Positions 13,930-22,114 of a stretch of 25,226 nt of DNA are shown one piece after another. The notes below the pieces were generated by a model. It saw nothing but the letters and a program-made list of their open reading frames with translations, made no database searches and was not told the origin of the DNA. The DNA is from JBDTSW01 sp039930945. Lineage in GTDB: Bacteria > Actinomycetota > Thermoleophilia > Solirubrobacterales > 70-9. The stretch spans positions 1 through 25,226 of the forward strand of contig JBDTSW010000019.1 of NCBI GenBank assembly GCA_039930945.1, read 5' to 3'. Positions within the stretch are counted from its first letter, which is position 1; each line of letters starts with the position of its first letter. A program made the translations under genes and the position numbers.

Positions 13930-15495
13930 CTACTCGCAGTAGTGGCGCCCGGGCGGCGGCGCCGGATCGCGACCGGCGATGCCGGTGCAGTCGCTGAGGT
14001 GGTTTTGCCGCTGGACCAGCGCCGCCGAGGCGGACCCGGGCCCCAGGTTCCGCAACTGGTGGGGGTCGTCGCCGAGGTCGTAGTGCTCGATCGTCTCGTC
14101 CTGCTCGCAGCCCTGGGTGCGAGTCGGGTTGATCGGCACCGACTTGTGCACGACGTAGATCTGGTCGTCGGCGACGATCCCCGAGTAGCGGCAGTTGTGC
14201 ATCTCGACGCCGACGCCGCGATCGGCGGGCCAGGCGCCGTCGTCGCCCTGCAGCAGAGGCACGATCGAGCGCCCGTCCATCGTCCGGCAGTCGCCGGGCG
14301 CCCGGCAGGGCTCGGCGCCGGCGAGCTCGAGGAAGGTCGGCGCCAGGTCGATGTTGGCGATCGGCTGTTTGAGCTTTCCCGGCACGTTTGCCCCGACCAC
14401 GTCGTCGGGGATCCAGGCCGCCGTCGGCACCTCGATCGCTTCGCGATAGGGAAGACGCTTGCCGCCGGCGAGGCGGTGCTCGCCCTCGAACAGGCCGTTG
14501 TCGGAGGTGAAGACGATCACCGTCTCGTCGAGCGCGCGCTTGCGCTTGAGCGTGTGGAAGATCTGCTTGACCCCGCGGTCGACCTCGCGCAGCGAGGCAA
14601 GCCGACAGCGACTCGCGTGGCGGAGCTTGGCGATCTGCGGCTTGTGAAGCCGCGGCAGCTGACGCATGAAGGGTGGTTTGTCGGAGATCTTGCGCTCGTT
14701 GAACGAGGCGCCGTGAGGAAGCCGCCCGTCGAGGAACAGGTCCTCGTCCCCTGGGGCGGGCACCGCCTTGCCGGAGCAGGGTCCGCCGCTGTGGCCGTTC
14801 TCGCCGTGCGGTGCGTGCGGCGTGAGCCAGAGGAAGAACGGCTTCTGCCCGCCCGCCCAGTTGCGCACCAGGTCGTCGGCCTCGCGATTGAGGTAGGTCG
14901 TCTGATAGGCGCTCCGGCGATCGCCACGGTGGACGCGCCTGCCGTTGACCGAGACGCTGTAGTCGTAGTAGGTGAGCGGCGGCAGCAGGTGGCGCCACTG
15001 GCTCCACCCCTTCTCGGGGCGCGCCGGCGGGTCCACCGCATTGTCGTAGTGGTTGAGGTACTTGCCCACCATCGCCGTGCGATACCCGTCCGCCTTCAGC
15101 CAGGAGGCGAGGGTGCTGTTTGGCTCCGAGAAGGTCGCGTAGGAGTTCCAGGCGCCGTGGTTATGGGCGTACTGTCCGGTCAGGGTGCCCCCGCGGGACG
15201 GACAGCAGAACGGGCTCGTGACCATGAACCGGGTGAGCTTCGTTCCGCGCTTTGCGAGCCGGCGCTCGGTGAAGGGCATCACCCCGCGCCCGAACTGGTG
15301 CACGGTCTGGTCGTCGGTCTCGACGACGACGAAGTTGGGCCTCGTAGCCGCGCCCGCAGCAGCAGCCTCGGCCTCGTTGGCCGAGTCTGGGGTGGCGAGC
15401 CACCAACCTGCGAGCACCGCCACCGTCGCCCCACAAAGCGCAGCACCGAGCCGCGCGATCGTGCCCCCTCGCCGGGCACGGGGTGCGGTCTGCAT
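13930..15495 (-). CDS. Signal-anchored type I sulfatase
   Basis: The 521-residue protein is an arylsulfatase-type enzyme that removes sulfate esters, probably from a glycan outside the membrane. Residues about 12-32 form a hydrophobic signal or anchor after an Arg-rich start. Metal-binding residues appear in VVETDDQT (about 58-63). The formylglycine motif is SPFCCPSRGGTLTGQY, with Cys97 in C-x-P-x-R as the residue to be modified. TSDNGLFEGEH supplies the second Asp-Asn pair. Overall it resembles N-acetylglucosamine-6-sulfatase-like proteins (KLTRFMVTSP, TGQYAHNHG, TAMVGKYLNHY). It diverges from the heparinase-like gene across 56 bp. Its true substrate is not known; activation would need a formylglycine-generating enzyme, not found here. 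Confidence 0.9.
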   Translation of the reverse strand: MQTAPRARRGGTIARLGAALCGATVAVLAGWWLATPDSANEAEAAAAGAATRPNFVVVETDDQTVHQFGRGVMPFTERRLAKRGTKLTRFMVTSPFCCPSRGGTLTGQYAHNHGAWNSYATFSEPNSTLASWLKADGYRTAMVGKYLNHYDNAVDPPARPEKGWSQWRHLLPPLTYYDYSVSVNGRRVHRGDRRSAYQTTYLNREADDLVRNWAGGQKPFFLWLTPHAPHGENGHSGGPCSGKAVPAPGDEDLFLDGRLPHGASFNERKISDKPPFMRQLPRLHKPQIAKLRHASRCRLASLREVDRGVKQIFHTLKRKRALDETVIVFTSDNGLFEGEHRLAGGKRLPYREAIEVPTAAWIPDDVVGANVPGKLKQPIANIDLAPTFLELAGAEPCRAPGDCRTMDGRSIVPLLQGDDGAWPADRGVGVEMHNCRYSGIVADDQIYVVHKSVPINPTRTQGCEQDETIEHYDLGDDPHQLRNLGPGSASAALVQRQNHLSDCTGIAGRDPAPPPGRHYCE

Positions 15496-15551
15496 GCGGA
15501 AATCGTAGTGGGTCGGCCTGCGGCTTCGCCGCGCTATCTAGACTCCTGCCG

Positions 15552-17426
15552 ATGCTTTGGCTTCGCCGCGCGCCCGGGGCGGCGCTGGCCGTGGCGCTGG
15601 CGTCGATCGCCGTCGGGCTCTCTGCCTGTGATGACGAGGACTCCGAGACCGTCGCGCTGCCGCCGCCGCCCGAGTGTGCGCCACCCCTCTACGACTCGAT
15701 CCGTAAGCAGGAGGCCTACCCGGACTCCGCGCTGGCGGCGGCCACAGAGGAGCAGACGTTCAACCTCCGGGGGTTCAAGCTGCGCCTCGCCCCGGCGATC
15801 GACTGGGGCCAGAACCCCGACGACAGCACCGCCTTCCAGGGCAAGCTCCAGGGCTTCACCTGGCTCGACCTCCTGATCTACGCCTACCGGACGGGCGACA
15901 CCAAGGCGCTCGCTCAGGCACGGGACATCTCGCTCGACTGGATCCGCGCCAATCCCTTCGCCAACCCCTACCTGGAGGGGCGGGATCGCGGCGACTCGAA
16001 GCCGTGGATCGACAAGGTCACCGCCGCCAGGGTCCAGTTCATCGCCTACGTCGCCGCCGCGGCGGATTGCGAGGGCATGCTCAGCGCTCGCCAGCGGCGG
16101 ACGCTGGAGAGCTCGCTGCAACAGCACGGCGCCTTCCTCGCCGACCCGGCCGCCTACCACGAGACCAACCACGGCCTCTACGCGGACCGCGGCCTCTATG
16201 TGCTCTCCCGGCTGTACCCGGACCTGCCCGCGGCGAAGGCATGGCGCCGGCTGGCGATCGACCGCTTCACCCGGACGCTGCGCCTGCACCTGACCGGCGG
16301 GGAGGGGTTCTGGCTCGAGCATTCGGCCGGATACCAGCTGGCGATCAACCGCCTGGTTGACGGCTTCCTCGACCTGATCTCCAACGAGGACCGCAGGCTC
16401 ACCCGGATCGCGCGGCAGATGAACGAGGTGACCGGCTGGGTGATCGAGCCCGACGGCGAGATCGCCCTCTCGGGCGACTCGAACCTGAAAGCCGTGACCC
16501 CGGAGGAGCTGGCGAGCTCGCAGGCGGGCCAGGGGCTGCGCTGGCTGCCGAAGACCGGCCTCGCGTTCGTCCGGCGCCAGGACCCCGCCGCCTATCTGCA
16601 GATGATGGCGAGCTTTCACAGCACCACGCACCACCACGCCGACGATCTCAGCTTCGACCTCTTCGACCGCGGCCATCGGATCGTCAGTGACACCGGCCTC
16701 TACCACAAGGACCTGGACCGCTTCCAAGCCTTCCAGGAGTCGCCGCAGGCCCACAGCGTGCTCTGGGCGGCTCCCGGCGGGATCGCCCGCGGCGACTCGG
16801 CCGCCTACGGCAGCGGCCTCGACGCGGCCGGCCGGGGTGACGGCTGGTACGCGGTCTTGGGCCACGACCCGCTGCAGCAGCAGATCGGCGTCGCCCACAG
16901 CCGCCTCTTCCTCTACCGGCCCGGCTACGCGCTGGCGGTGGTCGATTGGGCGCGCTCGGACTACCCGCGCCAGTACCGGCGCTACTTCCAGATCGATCCA
17001 GGGGTCGAGGTCGAGCGCGAGGGCGGGTCGCTGCGCCTGCTCGCCGACGGGCTCGACGCGACGCTGACGTCGAGCGCGAACACCAAGGAGCACCTGCGCC
17101 TCGCGCGCGCTGAGAAGCATCCACTGGCGGGGTTCGCCTTCCTCGGCTTTCGCCAGGCCGTCCCCCGCTGGACGGTGACCTTCCAGAACGAGACCGACGA
17201 CCTCGACGCGGTCGCCACCTTCGGCTTGGACCCGGCCCAGCAGGTGACCGCGCGGCTCGTCGGCGAGCCGACGAGCGAGGGCTTGGCCCTGCGGATCCTC
17301 TCCGAGGGCGCCGACCTCGGGACCATCCTCGTCATCCGCAAGGGCGATCGCCTGCGGGTCCTGGCCTCGCCCGAGCTCGAGGGCGAGGAGATCCCGGAGG
17401 AGCCGGTCCCGCTCGACCAGCCCTAG
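15552..17426 (+). CDS. Heparinase II/III-like polysaccharide lyase, lipoprotein
   Basis: The 624-residue protein is a probable lyase of uronic-acid-containing polysaccharides, anchored by a lipid on the outer face of the membrane. From ATG 15552 it has a signal sequence ending in the lipobox LSAC (Cys26). An alpha/alpha-toroid half follows (residues ~90-330) with HETNHGLYADRGLYVLSRLYP and FWLEHSAGYQ. A beta-sandwich half begins with the family signature HSTTHHHADDLSFDLFDRG...IVSDTGLY. His and Tyr residues in these motifs are candidate catalytic residues. An in-frame ATG at 15483 would overlap the divergent sulfatase start and add a non-signal leader, so it was rejected. It lies 56 bp from the sulfatase and ends 6 bp from a convergent sulfotransferase gene. 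Confidence 0.85.
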   Translation: MLWLRRAPGAALAVALASIAVGLSACDDEDSETVALPPPPECAPPLYDSIRKQEAYPDSALAAATEEQTFNLRGFKLRLAPAIDWGQNPDDSTAFQGKLQGFTWLDLLIYAYRTGDTKALAQARDISLDWIRANPFANPYLEGRDRGDSKPWIDKVTAARVQFIAYVAAAADCEGMLSARQRRTLESSLQQHGAFLADPAAYHETNHGLYADRGLYVLSRLYPDLPAAKAWRRLAIDRFTRTLRLHLTGGEGFWLEHSAGYQLAINRLVDGFLDLISNEDRRLTRIARQMNEVTGWVIEPDGEIALSGDSNLKAVTPEELASSQAGQGLRWLPKTGLAFVRRQDPAAYLQMMASFHSTTHHHADDLSFDLFDRGHRIVSDTGLYHKDLDRFQAFQESPQAHSVLWAAPGGIARGDSAAYGSGLDAAGRGDGWYAVLGHDPLQQQIGVAHSRLFLYRPGYALAVVDWARSDYPRQYRRYFQIDPGVEVEREGGSLRLLADGLDATLTSSANTKEHLRLARAEKHPLAGFAFLGFRQAVPRWTVTFQNETDDLDAVATFGLDPAQQVTARLVGEPTSEGLALRILSEGADLGTILVIRKGDRLRVLASPELEGEEIPEEPVPLDQP

Positions 17427-17432
17427 CCGGAC

Positions 17433-18350
17433 TCAGGCGGGCCGGGCCCGCGCGTAGCCGAGATCGTCGAGCGTCTCACCCGCTATCCGCTCGAATCGGG
17501 CGAGGTCGGCGGCGCTCATCTCGGAGCGCCAGCGGGCGGCGCGGCTCGCCTGCAGCGGCTTCGACACGTTCGCCTGGTGGCCGGCGCGAACCTCGGCCGG
17601 GACGGCGTCGCCCGCGGCGCGGTCGAAGTCGCGGGCGATCTCGGCGATACGCCCGCCGGCGCGCTCCTGGTAGTTGAGGATCGCGTCGTCCCAGGGCAGC
17701 GCCATCGCCTCGCATACCGAGCGCAGCATCGGCTCGGGGTCGGCGACCAGCTGCTCGTAGCGGACCTCGGTGTAGTGGGGCAGGCGCCTTGACTGACGGC
17801 GGGCCCTGGTGATCTCCGAGCTCCATTTCTCGGCGGCGCCGGCGATGGTCTCGGGGCCGAAATGCACATCGACCAGCGACAGGGCCACGTCGCGGCCGTC
17901 GCGGATCAGGTGGACGTAGCGCGCCTCGGGCAGGACGCGGGAGATCGGGCGCATCTTGCGCACGTAGTTGGTCGACTTGTCACCCCAGCGTCGCTTCTGG
18001 TGCTGCGCGGCGTAGAGGCCGTAGAAGGCGCGCAGGGCGTCGCCGGGGCCGAGATCTCGATGGCTCTCCAAGCGCGCCCGCAGCTGTTCGGCGTCGAGGC
18101 CGAAGTCGGGCCAGCGCCGGTGGGTGGTGATCACCTCGAGGGCGGCGCTCGCCGGATCATCCGAGCGCTCGCAGGCCCTGATCACCTGGGGGATGAAATG
18201 GGTCTCGGGCGGGATCGCGAGATCGGGATGGGCGTCGAGCATCAACCGCAGCAGGGTCGTTCCGGAGCGGGCGACGCCGACGATGAAGATCGCGGGCTCG
18301 GCGTCGCTGGGCGGCGCTTCGACCCGGCGCCGGGCAAACCGTGGGCGCAT
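17433..18350 (-). CDS. Sulfotransferase, Sulfotransfer_3-like (paralogue 1)
   Basis: The 305-residue protein should transfer sulfate from PAPS to an unknown acceptor. The 5'-phosphosulfate loop is IFIVGVARSGTTLLRLML (about residues 21-38), followed by DAHPDLAIPPETHFIPQVI. WGDKSTNYV and the 3'-phosphate segment RYVHLIRDGRDVALSL complete the nucleotide site. The C-terminal block WRSEMSAADLARFERIAGETLDDLGY recurs in paralogues 3 and 4. No signal peptide or membrane segment is seen. The ATG at 18348-18350 shares bases with the ATG of the divergent sulfotransferase at 18349-18351. The protein acceptor or glycan acceptor cannot be told from sequence. Confidence 0.9.
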   Translation of the reverse strand: MRPRFARRRVEAPPSDAEPAIFIVGVARSGTTLLRLMLDAHPDLAIPPETHFIPQVIRACERSDDPASAALEVITTHRRWPDFGLDAEQLRARLESHRDLGPGDALRAFYGLYAAQHQKRRWGDKSTNYVRKMRPISRVLPEARYVHLIRDGRDVALSLVDVHFGPETIAGAAEKWSSEITRARRQSRRLPHYTEVRYEQLVADPEPMLRSVCEAMALPWDDAILNYQERAGGRIAEIARDFDRAAGDAVPAEVRAGHQANVSKPLQASRAARWRSEMSAADLARFERIAGETLDDLGYARARPA

Positions 18351-19200
18351 GGCGAATACTCTGCCAGCTTCGACCGCCGTGTTCGGACGACGCAAGCACA
18401 CCCCCAAGGGCAAGGAGCGCCCGCTGCCCCGCTGGGCCAGGCCGCTCGAGATCCCCGCCTGCCCGCCGGGCTGGCGCGTCGGGCCCCCCGACTTCGTCGG
18501 CATCGGCGCGCAGCGCTCGGGCACGTCGTGGTGGTACCGGGGGGTCGAGGAGCATCCCGCGATCGCCGCCGTCGAGGGCCAGGCGAAGGAGCTGCACTAC
18601 TTCAACCGCTTCTGGCAGGGGGATGTCCCGGCCGACTTCGCCGCCACCTACCAGCGGCTCTTCCCCCGACCGCAGGGCTCGCTTGCGGGCGAGTGGACCC
18701 CGCGCTACATGCAGGACTTCTGGACGGCCGGGCTCCTACGGCAGGCTGCGCCGAGGACCAAGGTGCTGGTGATCCTGCGCGACCCGGTCGAGCGCTATCG
18801 CTCCGGCGTCGAGCGCACGATCCGCCGCTCGCCTCGAAACCGGCCGATCGACCTGGTGCACGTCTCCGACGCGGTCTCGCGGGGGCTCTACGCCGCCCAG
18901 TTGCGGCGTGTGCTCGATCACTTTCCTCGCGAGCAGATCCTCGTCTTGCAGTTCGAGCGCTGCCGCGACGAGCCGCTGGAGATGCTCGCCAGGACCTGGG
19001 GCTTCCTCGGGCTGGACCCGCTGGACGCCCTTCCGGCCTCGATGGCGAAGCGGGGCAAGTCGCGCCAAAAGCCCGACCTCCCCGACCGCTGGCGCTCCGA
19101 GCTCGTCGCCCGGCTCGCCGACGACGTCAACGACCTGGCGGGCCTCTTTCCGCAGGAGATCGACCTCGACCGCTGGCCGAACTTCGGCGCCAGCCCCTAG
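18349..19200 (+). CDS. Sulfotransferase, heparan-sulfate-sulfotransferase-like (paralogue 2)
   Basis: This sulfotransferase belongs to a different branch from the other three. FVGIGAQRSGTSWWYRGVEEHP is the PAPS 5'-phosphosulfate loop. KELHYFNRFW and LAGEWTPRYM follow, and VLVILRDPVERYRSGVER is the 3'-phosphate motif. The KE-HYF and GE-(S/T)P patterns are shared with glycosaminoglycan sulfotransferases of the Sulfotransfer_1 family, which suggests a glycan acceptor but does not prove one. The start is uncertain. ATG 18349 overlaps the divergent gene's start codon in a single CATG, and GTG 18379 is an alternative that leaves 28 bp between the genes. Neither has a clear Shine-Dalgarno sequence. 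It converges on the secreted-protein gene across 11 bp. Confidence 0.87.
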   Translation: MANTLPASTAVFGRRKHTPKGKERPLPRWARPLEIPACPPGWRVGPPDFVGIGAQRSGTSWWYRGVEEHPAIAAVEGQAKELHYFNRFWQGDVPADFAATYQRLFPRPQGSLAGEWTPRYMQDFWTAGLLRQAAPRTKVLVILRDPVERYRSGVERTIRRSPRNRPIDLVHVSDAVSRGLYAAQLRRVLDHFPREQILVLQFERCRDEPLEMLARTWGFLGLDPLDALPASMAKRGKSRQKPDLPDRWRSELVARLADDVNDLAGLFPQEIDLDRWPNFGASP

Positions 19201-19211
19201 CCGGAGTCCGC

Positions 19212-20378
19212 TCAGGACCCGAGGTAGCGCTTCACTCGCAGATAGCCCCCGCGCCGGATCTTCGCCTCCTGCGCTCGCTTCGGCTGGGCCTCCTTGATCA
19301 GGCCGCGGCAGATCAGGTTGACGAACAGGGGCACCGGGCGGCCGCGGCTGTCGGCAGGCGTGCGCTTGATCTCGATCTGCCCGACCTTGCGCGAGACGCA
19401 GGGCGTGCGGTAGGCGCTCGGACCCTGGGTGCAGTTGAAGCCGTTGGCCTCGTCGAGCGCCGGGCCCGGTTTGGCGCTGCGCCGCGCCACCGGGCCGGAC
19501 CCGACCTTTCGCGGCCCCTGGGCGAGGACGATCTGATTCGAGTCGAAGACGGCGTTGCCGAGGCCGCGGATGTCGAGGCGCTGGCGGGCTCGCGCGGTGA
19601 TCACGTCCCCCTTGCGCAGGTTCGGCAGCTTCACCGAGTAGACGGAGACCCAGCCCCCGCCGCGGTTCGGGCTCATCGGCACCGAGCGGTGGATGCGCCG
19701 CGAGGAGGTGGGGCTCCGCGTCTCCGGGTCCGCTCCCGCCGCGATCGCCAGCGCGCTCACCCGCCCCTTGCCCTGCTCGACGCTGCCGTCGGGTCGGTCG
19801 GCGCCGATGATCAGGCGGTTGCCGTGCCGGGCATTGGGGTGGTGGGCGGCCACGACCAGGTTGAGGAAGCACGTGCGGGGCCGGCAGGGAAGGCGCCCCG
19901 CCCCCGGCACGGTCATCTGTGCCTCGGAGATGACCAGCACGCAGTGGTGGTTGCGGTTGGGGCGGCGCTGGCCGCAGGTGACGCGCTCGCGAGCCGAGAC
20001 CCGCTTCGCCCCCGGGCCGCCCGCCACGGCCCTGCCTCGGGCCAGCACCAGCCAGGCGCTGGCGCGCGGGCTGAACGAGTAGCGCCGGCCGATGCAGCGA
20101 CGGTCCGGCTCGACGCAGGTGTTGGTCACCTGCACCTCCCCGAGGCCGCGCAGGCGGTCACCCTCGCCCAGCTTCGGCATCGGACCCCGCCCGAGCGAGA
20201 TCGCGACCCGCGGCTGCGCTCCGGCCGTTCTCGTGATCGGGATCGTCTCCCTGGTCTCCGAGTGCCCGGACGTAGTGGCAGCCCGCAGCGGATCGACCGC
20301 CCAAGCCTGGGCTGCACCCAGCCACAGGCACGCCGCCGCCGCGACCACCGCCAGCCCCCACCGCCGACCGGACCTCAC
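19212..20378 (-). CDS. Secreted protein of unknown function, Cys-containing
   Basis: No family was recognised. From GTG 20378 the 388-residue product has a clear signal peptide, MRSGRRWGLAVVAAAACLWL followed by an AQAWA cleavage region. The mature part is basic and probably beta-rich, with at least nine cysteines (for example NTCVEPDRRC, VTCGQRRPNRNHHC, LPCRPRTC), so disulfides are likely. Two similar-looking blocks may be repeats: one runs from PMPKLGEGDRLRGLGEVQV and the other from VKLPNLRKGDVITARARQRL, where L.(K/R)GD..(T/R)..(G/R) recurs. The reading frame is open upstream without a stop into a dihydrofolate-reductase-like fragment, so the annotated protein could instead be a 495-residue fusion. 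It converges on the sulfotransferase at 18349-19200. Confidence 0.65.
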   Translation of the reverse strand: MRSGRRWGLAVVAAAACLWLGAAQAWAVDPLRAATTSGHSETRETIPITRTAGAQPRVAISLGRGPMPKLGEGDRLRGLGEVQVTNTCVEPDRRCIGRRYSFSPRASAWLVLARGRAVAGGPGAKRVSARERVTCGQRRPNRNHHCVLVISEAQMTVPGAGRLPCRPRTCFLNLVVAAHHPNARHGNRLIIGADRPDGSVEQGKGRVSALAIAAGADPETRSPTSSRRIHRSVPMSPNRGGGWVSVYSVKLPNLRKGDVITARARQRLDIRGLGNAVFDSNQIVLAQGPRKVGSGPVARRSAKPGPALDEANGFNCTQGPSAYRTPCVSRKVGQIEIKRTPADSRGRPVPLFVNLICRGLIKEAQPKRAQEAKIRRGGYLRVKRYLGS

Positions 20379-20699
20379 GAGGTGGTTACCCGTCGCGGTC
20401 TCGACCGCGGGGCGGTAGATGAGGATGCCGATGCCGTCATCGCCGACGGGCCTCGACTCCGCCAGCCTCAGCGCGCTCGCGGCAATCGTCTCGCCGAACA
20501 GGCGCTTGCCGGCGCCGAGCACCGTCGGGTAGACCATCAGCCGGCACTCGTCGACCAGGCCCTTCTCGTGCAGCGTCTGGACCAGCTGGACGCTGTCGTT
20601 GACGAGGATGTCGCCGCCCCCCTGCTCCTTCAGCTTCTCGATCTGGACCGCGACGTTGTCCCGAATCACGGTCGAGTTTTTCCACTCGGGGCCCTCCAT
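20379..20699 (-). pseudogene. Truncated dihydrofolate reductase/RibD C-terminal-like fragment
   Basis: About 100 residues match the C-terminal half of the YyaP/RibD-C-like dihydrofolate reductase family. They read PEWKNSTVIRDNVAVQIEKL, GGGDILVNDSVQLVQTL, GLVDECRLMVYPTVLGAGKR and ILIYRPA. The N-terminal half with the family's opening strand and NADPH-site residues is absent: an in-frame TGA lies seven codons before the first ATG (20699), and nothing DHFR-like is seen further upstream. The usual stop after YRPA is also missing, so the frame runs straight into the signal peptide of the downstream secreted protein. This looks like a decayed remnant rather than an active enzyme, though an expressed fusion cannot be excluded. 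Confidence 0.75.
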
Positions 20700-20765
20700 G
20701 TCGTTCGGCTCGTTCGCTCAGCCTCGAAGATAGAGACGGCTCCAAGTCTGGAGAAGGTGCGCCGG

Positions 20766-20794
20766 TTGACCGCGATCGCAGGCTAGCGTATGGT
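20766..20794 (+). promoter_or_regulatory. Sigma-70-type promoter for the three-repeat secreted protein
   Basis: TTGACC (20766-20771) and TATGGT (20789-20794) are separated by 17 nt, close to the vegetative consensus. The expected transcription start is near 20801, giving a very short leader containing the Shine-Dalgarno sequence. This is the best-looking promoter in the window. Confidence 0.6.
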
Positions 20795-20799
20795 GGCCC

Positions 20800-20807
20800 G
20801 GAGGTGG
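20800..20807 (+). promoter_or_regulatory. Strong ribosome binding site of the three-repeat protein
   Basis: GGAGGTGG lies 10 nt before the ATG at 20818 and decides that start. Confidence 0.8.
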
Positions 20808-20817
20808 CCTCGTACTG

Positions 20818-22083
20818 ATGAACGCTCGCAGGATGACACCGATCATCGTCATCCTCTGCGCATTCGCCGCACCGCCGGCGGCCATGGCGCGGTCGGTGGA
20901 CGTAGTCGACCGGCTCAAGGCCGACGCGGGCGACGGCGTGACCTTGTTCGCCAACGACGACTTCAAGGTCACCGGCAAGTGCGAGGACAACGGCGGCGGC
21001 GACTTCACCGCCAACACCTTCCTCGCCGCCAAGCGCGCCAACCTGGCCTATGACCTCTACGGCGCCGGCGTCGATCCCGACTTCGACCCCGCCGACGGCA
21101 AGATCGACATCACGTTCGGCGATGCCACGGGCACGATGCCGGTCTACGAGGCTGCGGAGTACTACGACTTCTATGCGGAGGGCCGCAACGGGCGGCCGCT
21201 GAACGGGCGGCTGGTGACCGGGGTGCACGTCAAGGGTGCCGATTGCACGTTCTCGGGGACGGTCGTGGGCGCCGAGAGCAAGGGCGCGGTGCACGCTCCC
21301 AAGCGGGTCAAGGCAGATGCGGGCGAGTCCGTGACCATCTTCTCGAACGACGACTTCAAGGTCACCGGCGAGTGCCAGGACAACGGGGGCGGCGACTTCA
21401 CGGCGAACACTTTCCTGTCGGCGAAGCACAAGCATCTCGTCTACTACCTGACCGAGCTCGATCAGTTCGACACCGCCTTCGGCCCAGGCGACGGAAAGAT
21501 CGACTTCGTCAAACCGAGCGACGACGCGAACGGGACAATCGCCGAGTACATCGGCGAGTCGTTCACCCACGACCTCTGGACCGAAGGCGCCGGGGGTAAG
21601 GTCCTTCAGGGCCGGGTTGCGACAGGCGTCCACATCAAGGGTGCCGACTGCACGTTCTCCGGCCTCTTTGTCGGCTACGGCACCTCGAAGCAGATGAAGG
21701 TGGTGGACAGGATCAAGGCCGACGGGGGCGACGGCGTGACCGTGTTCGCCAACGACGACTTCAAGGTCACCGGCAAGTGCGAGGACAACGGCGGCGGCGA
21801 CTTCACCGCTAACACCTTCCTCGCCGCAAAGCGCCAGAACCTCATCTACTACGCCTACGACGGCGACCCTTTCTTCATCCTGGATTTCGACCCGGGCGAC
21901 GGCAAGATCGATATCTCCGAGGGTTACGACGCAACCGGGACGGCCCCGAGTTACGCCGCGGAGGACGACTACGCCGACTTTGTTGGAGAGGGCAAGAGCG
22001 GTCGGATCCTGGCCGGGCGCGTCGGCACGGGGGTCAACATCAAGGGCGCCGATTGCACCTTCGCGGGCATCTTCATCGGCTAG
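20818..22083 (+). CDS. Secreted protein of three ~130-residue tandem repeats, unknown function
   Basis: No known family was recognised. The 421-residue product has a signal peptide (about 1-24, cleavage after AMA). Three repeats start near residues 31, 162 and 297. Each has the order R(L/V/I)KAD(A/G)G, VT-F-NDDFKVTG(K/E)C, DNGGGDFTANTFL, DGKID, TGV and KGADCTF(S/A)G. Each repeat carries two conserved cysteines, one in TG(K/E)C and one in ADCTF, suggesting one disulfide per unit. NDDFK recurs at residues 46, 177 and 312. The protein is acidic, rich in Gly/Asp, and has no transmembrane segment or sorting motif. Units 1 and 3 are nearly identical, even at DNA level. An adhesin, matrix or carbohydrate-binding role is possible but unproven. 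Confidence 0.85.
   Translation: MNARRMTPIIVILCAFAAPPAAMARSVDVVDRLKADAGDGVTLFANDDFKVTGKCEDNGGGDFTANTFLAAKRANLAYDLYGAGVDPDFDPADGKIDITFGDATGTMPVYEAAEYYDFYAEGRNGRPLNGRLVTGVHVKGADCTFSGTVVGAESKGAVHAPKRVKADAGESVTIFSNDDFKVTGECQDNGGGDFTANTFLSAKHKHLVYYLTELDQFDTAFGPGDGKIDFVKPSDDANGTIAEYIGESFTHDLWTEGAGGKVLQGRVATGVHIKGADCTFSGLFVGYGTSKQMKVVDRIKADGGDGVTVFANDDFKVTGKCEDNGGGDFTANTFLAAKRQNLIYYAYDGDPFFILDFDPGDGKIDISEGYDATGTAPSYAAEDDYADFVGEGKSGRILAGRVGTGVNIKGADCTFAGIFIG
20908..22080 (+). repeat. Three in-frame tandem coding repeats
   Basis: Unit 1 spans about 20908-21270, unit 2 about 21301-21675 and unit 3 about 21706-22080. Aligned on AACGACGAC (20953, 21346, 21751) the offsets are 393 and 405 bp. Units 1 and 3 are identical over 66 bp (20946-21011 and 21744-21809), while unit 2 has several silent and coding changes in the same stretch. 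Confidence 0.9.
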
Positions 22084-22114
22084 GTCCGCTGCCTCCTTGC
22101 GGCAACGCGAAACC

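Noticed and set aside
13942..15876. 644-codon open frame on the plus strand
   Set aside because: It is antisense to the sulfatase and overlaps the start of the lyase in another frame. There is no family resemblance.
18351..18524. N-terminal extension of sulfotransferase paralogue 1 to 18524
   Set aside because: It overlaps the divergent sulfotransferase coding region and adds no conserved sequence; ATG 18350 sits just before the conserved domain.
17862..20786. 974-codon open frame on the plus strand
   Set aside because: It runs antisense to the sulfotransferase and secreted-protein genes and out of frame with the real plus-strand sulfotransferase. Its composition is that of a GC-rich shadow frame and no motif is seen.
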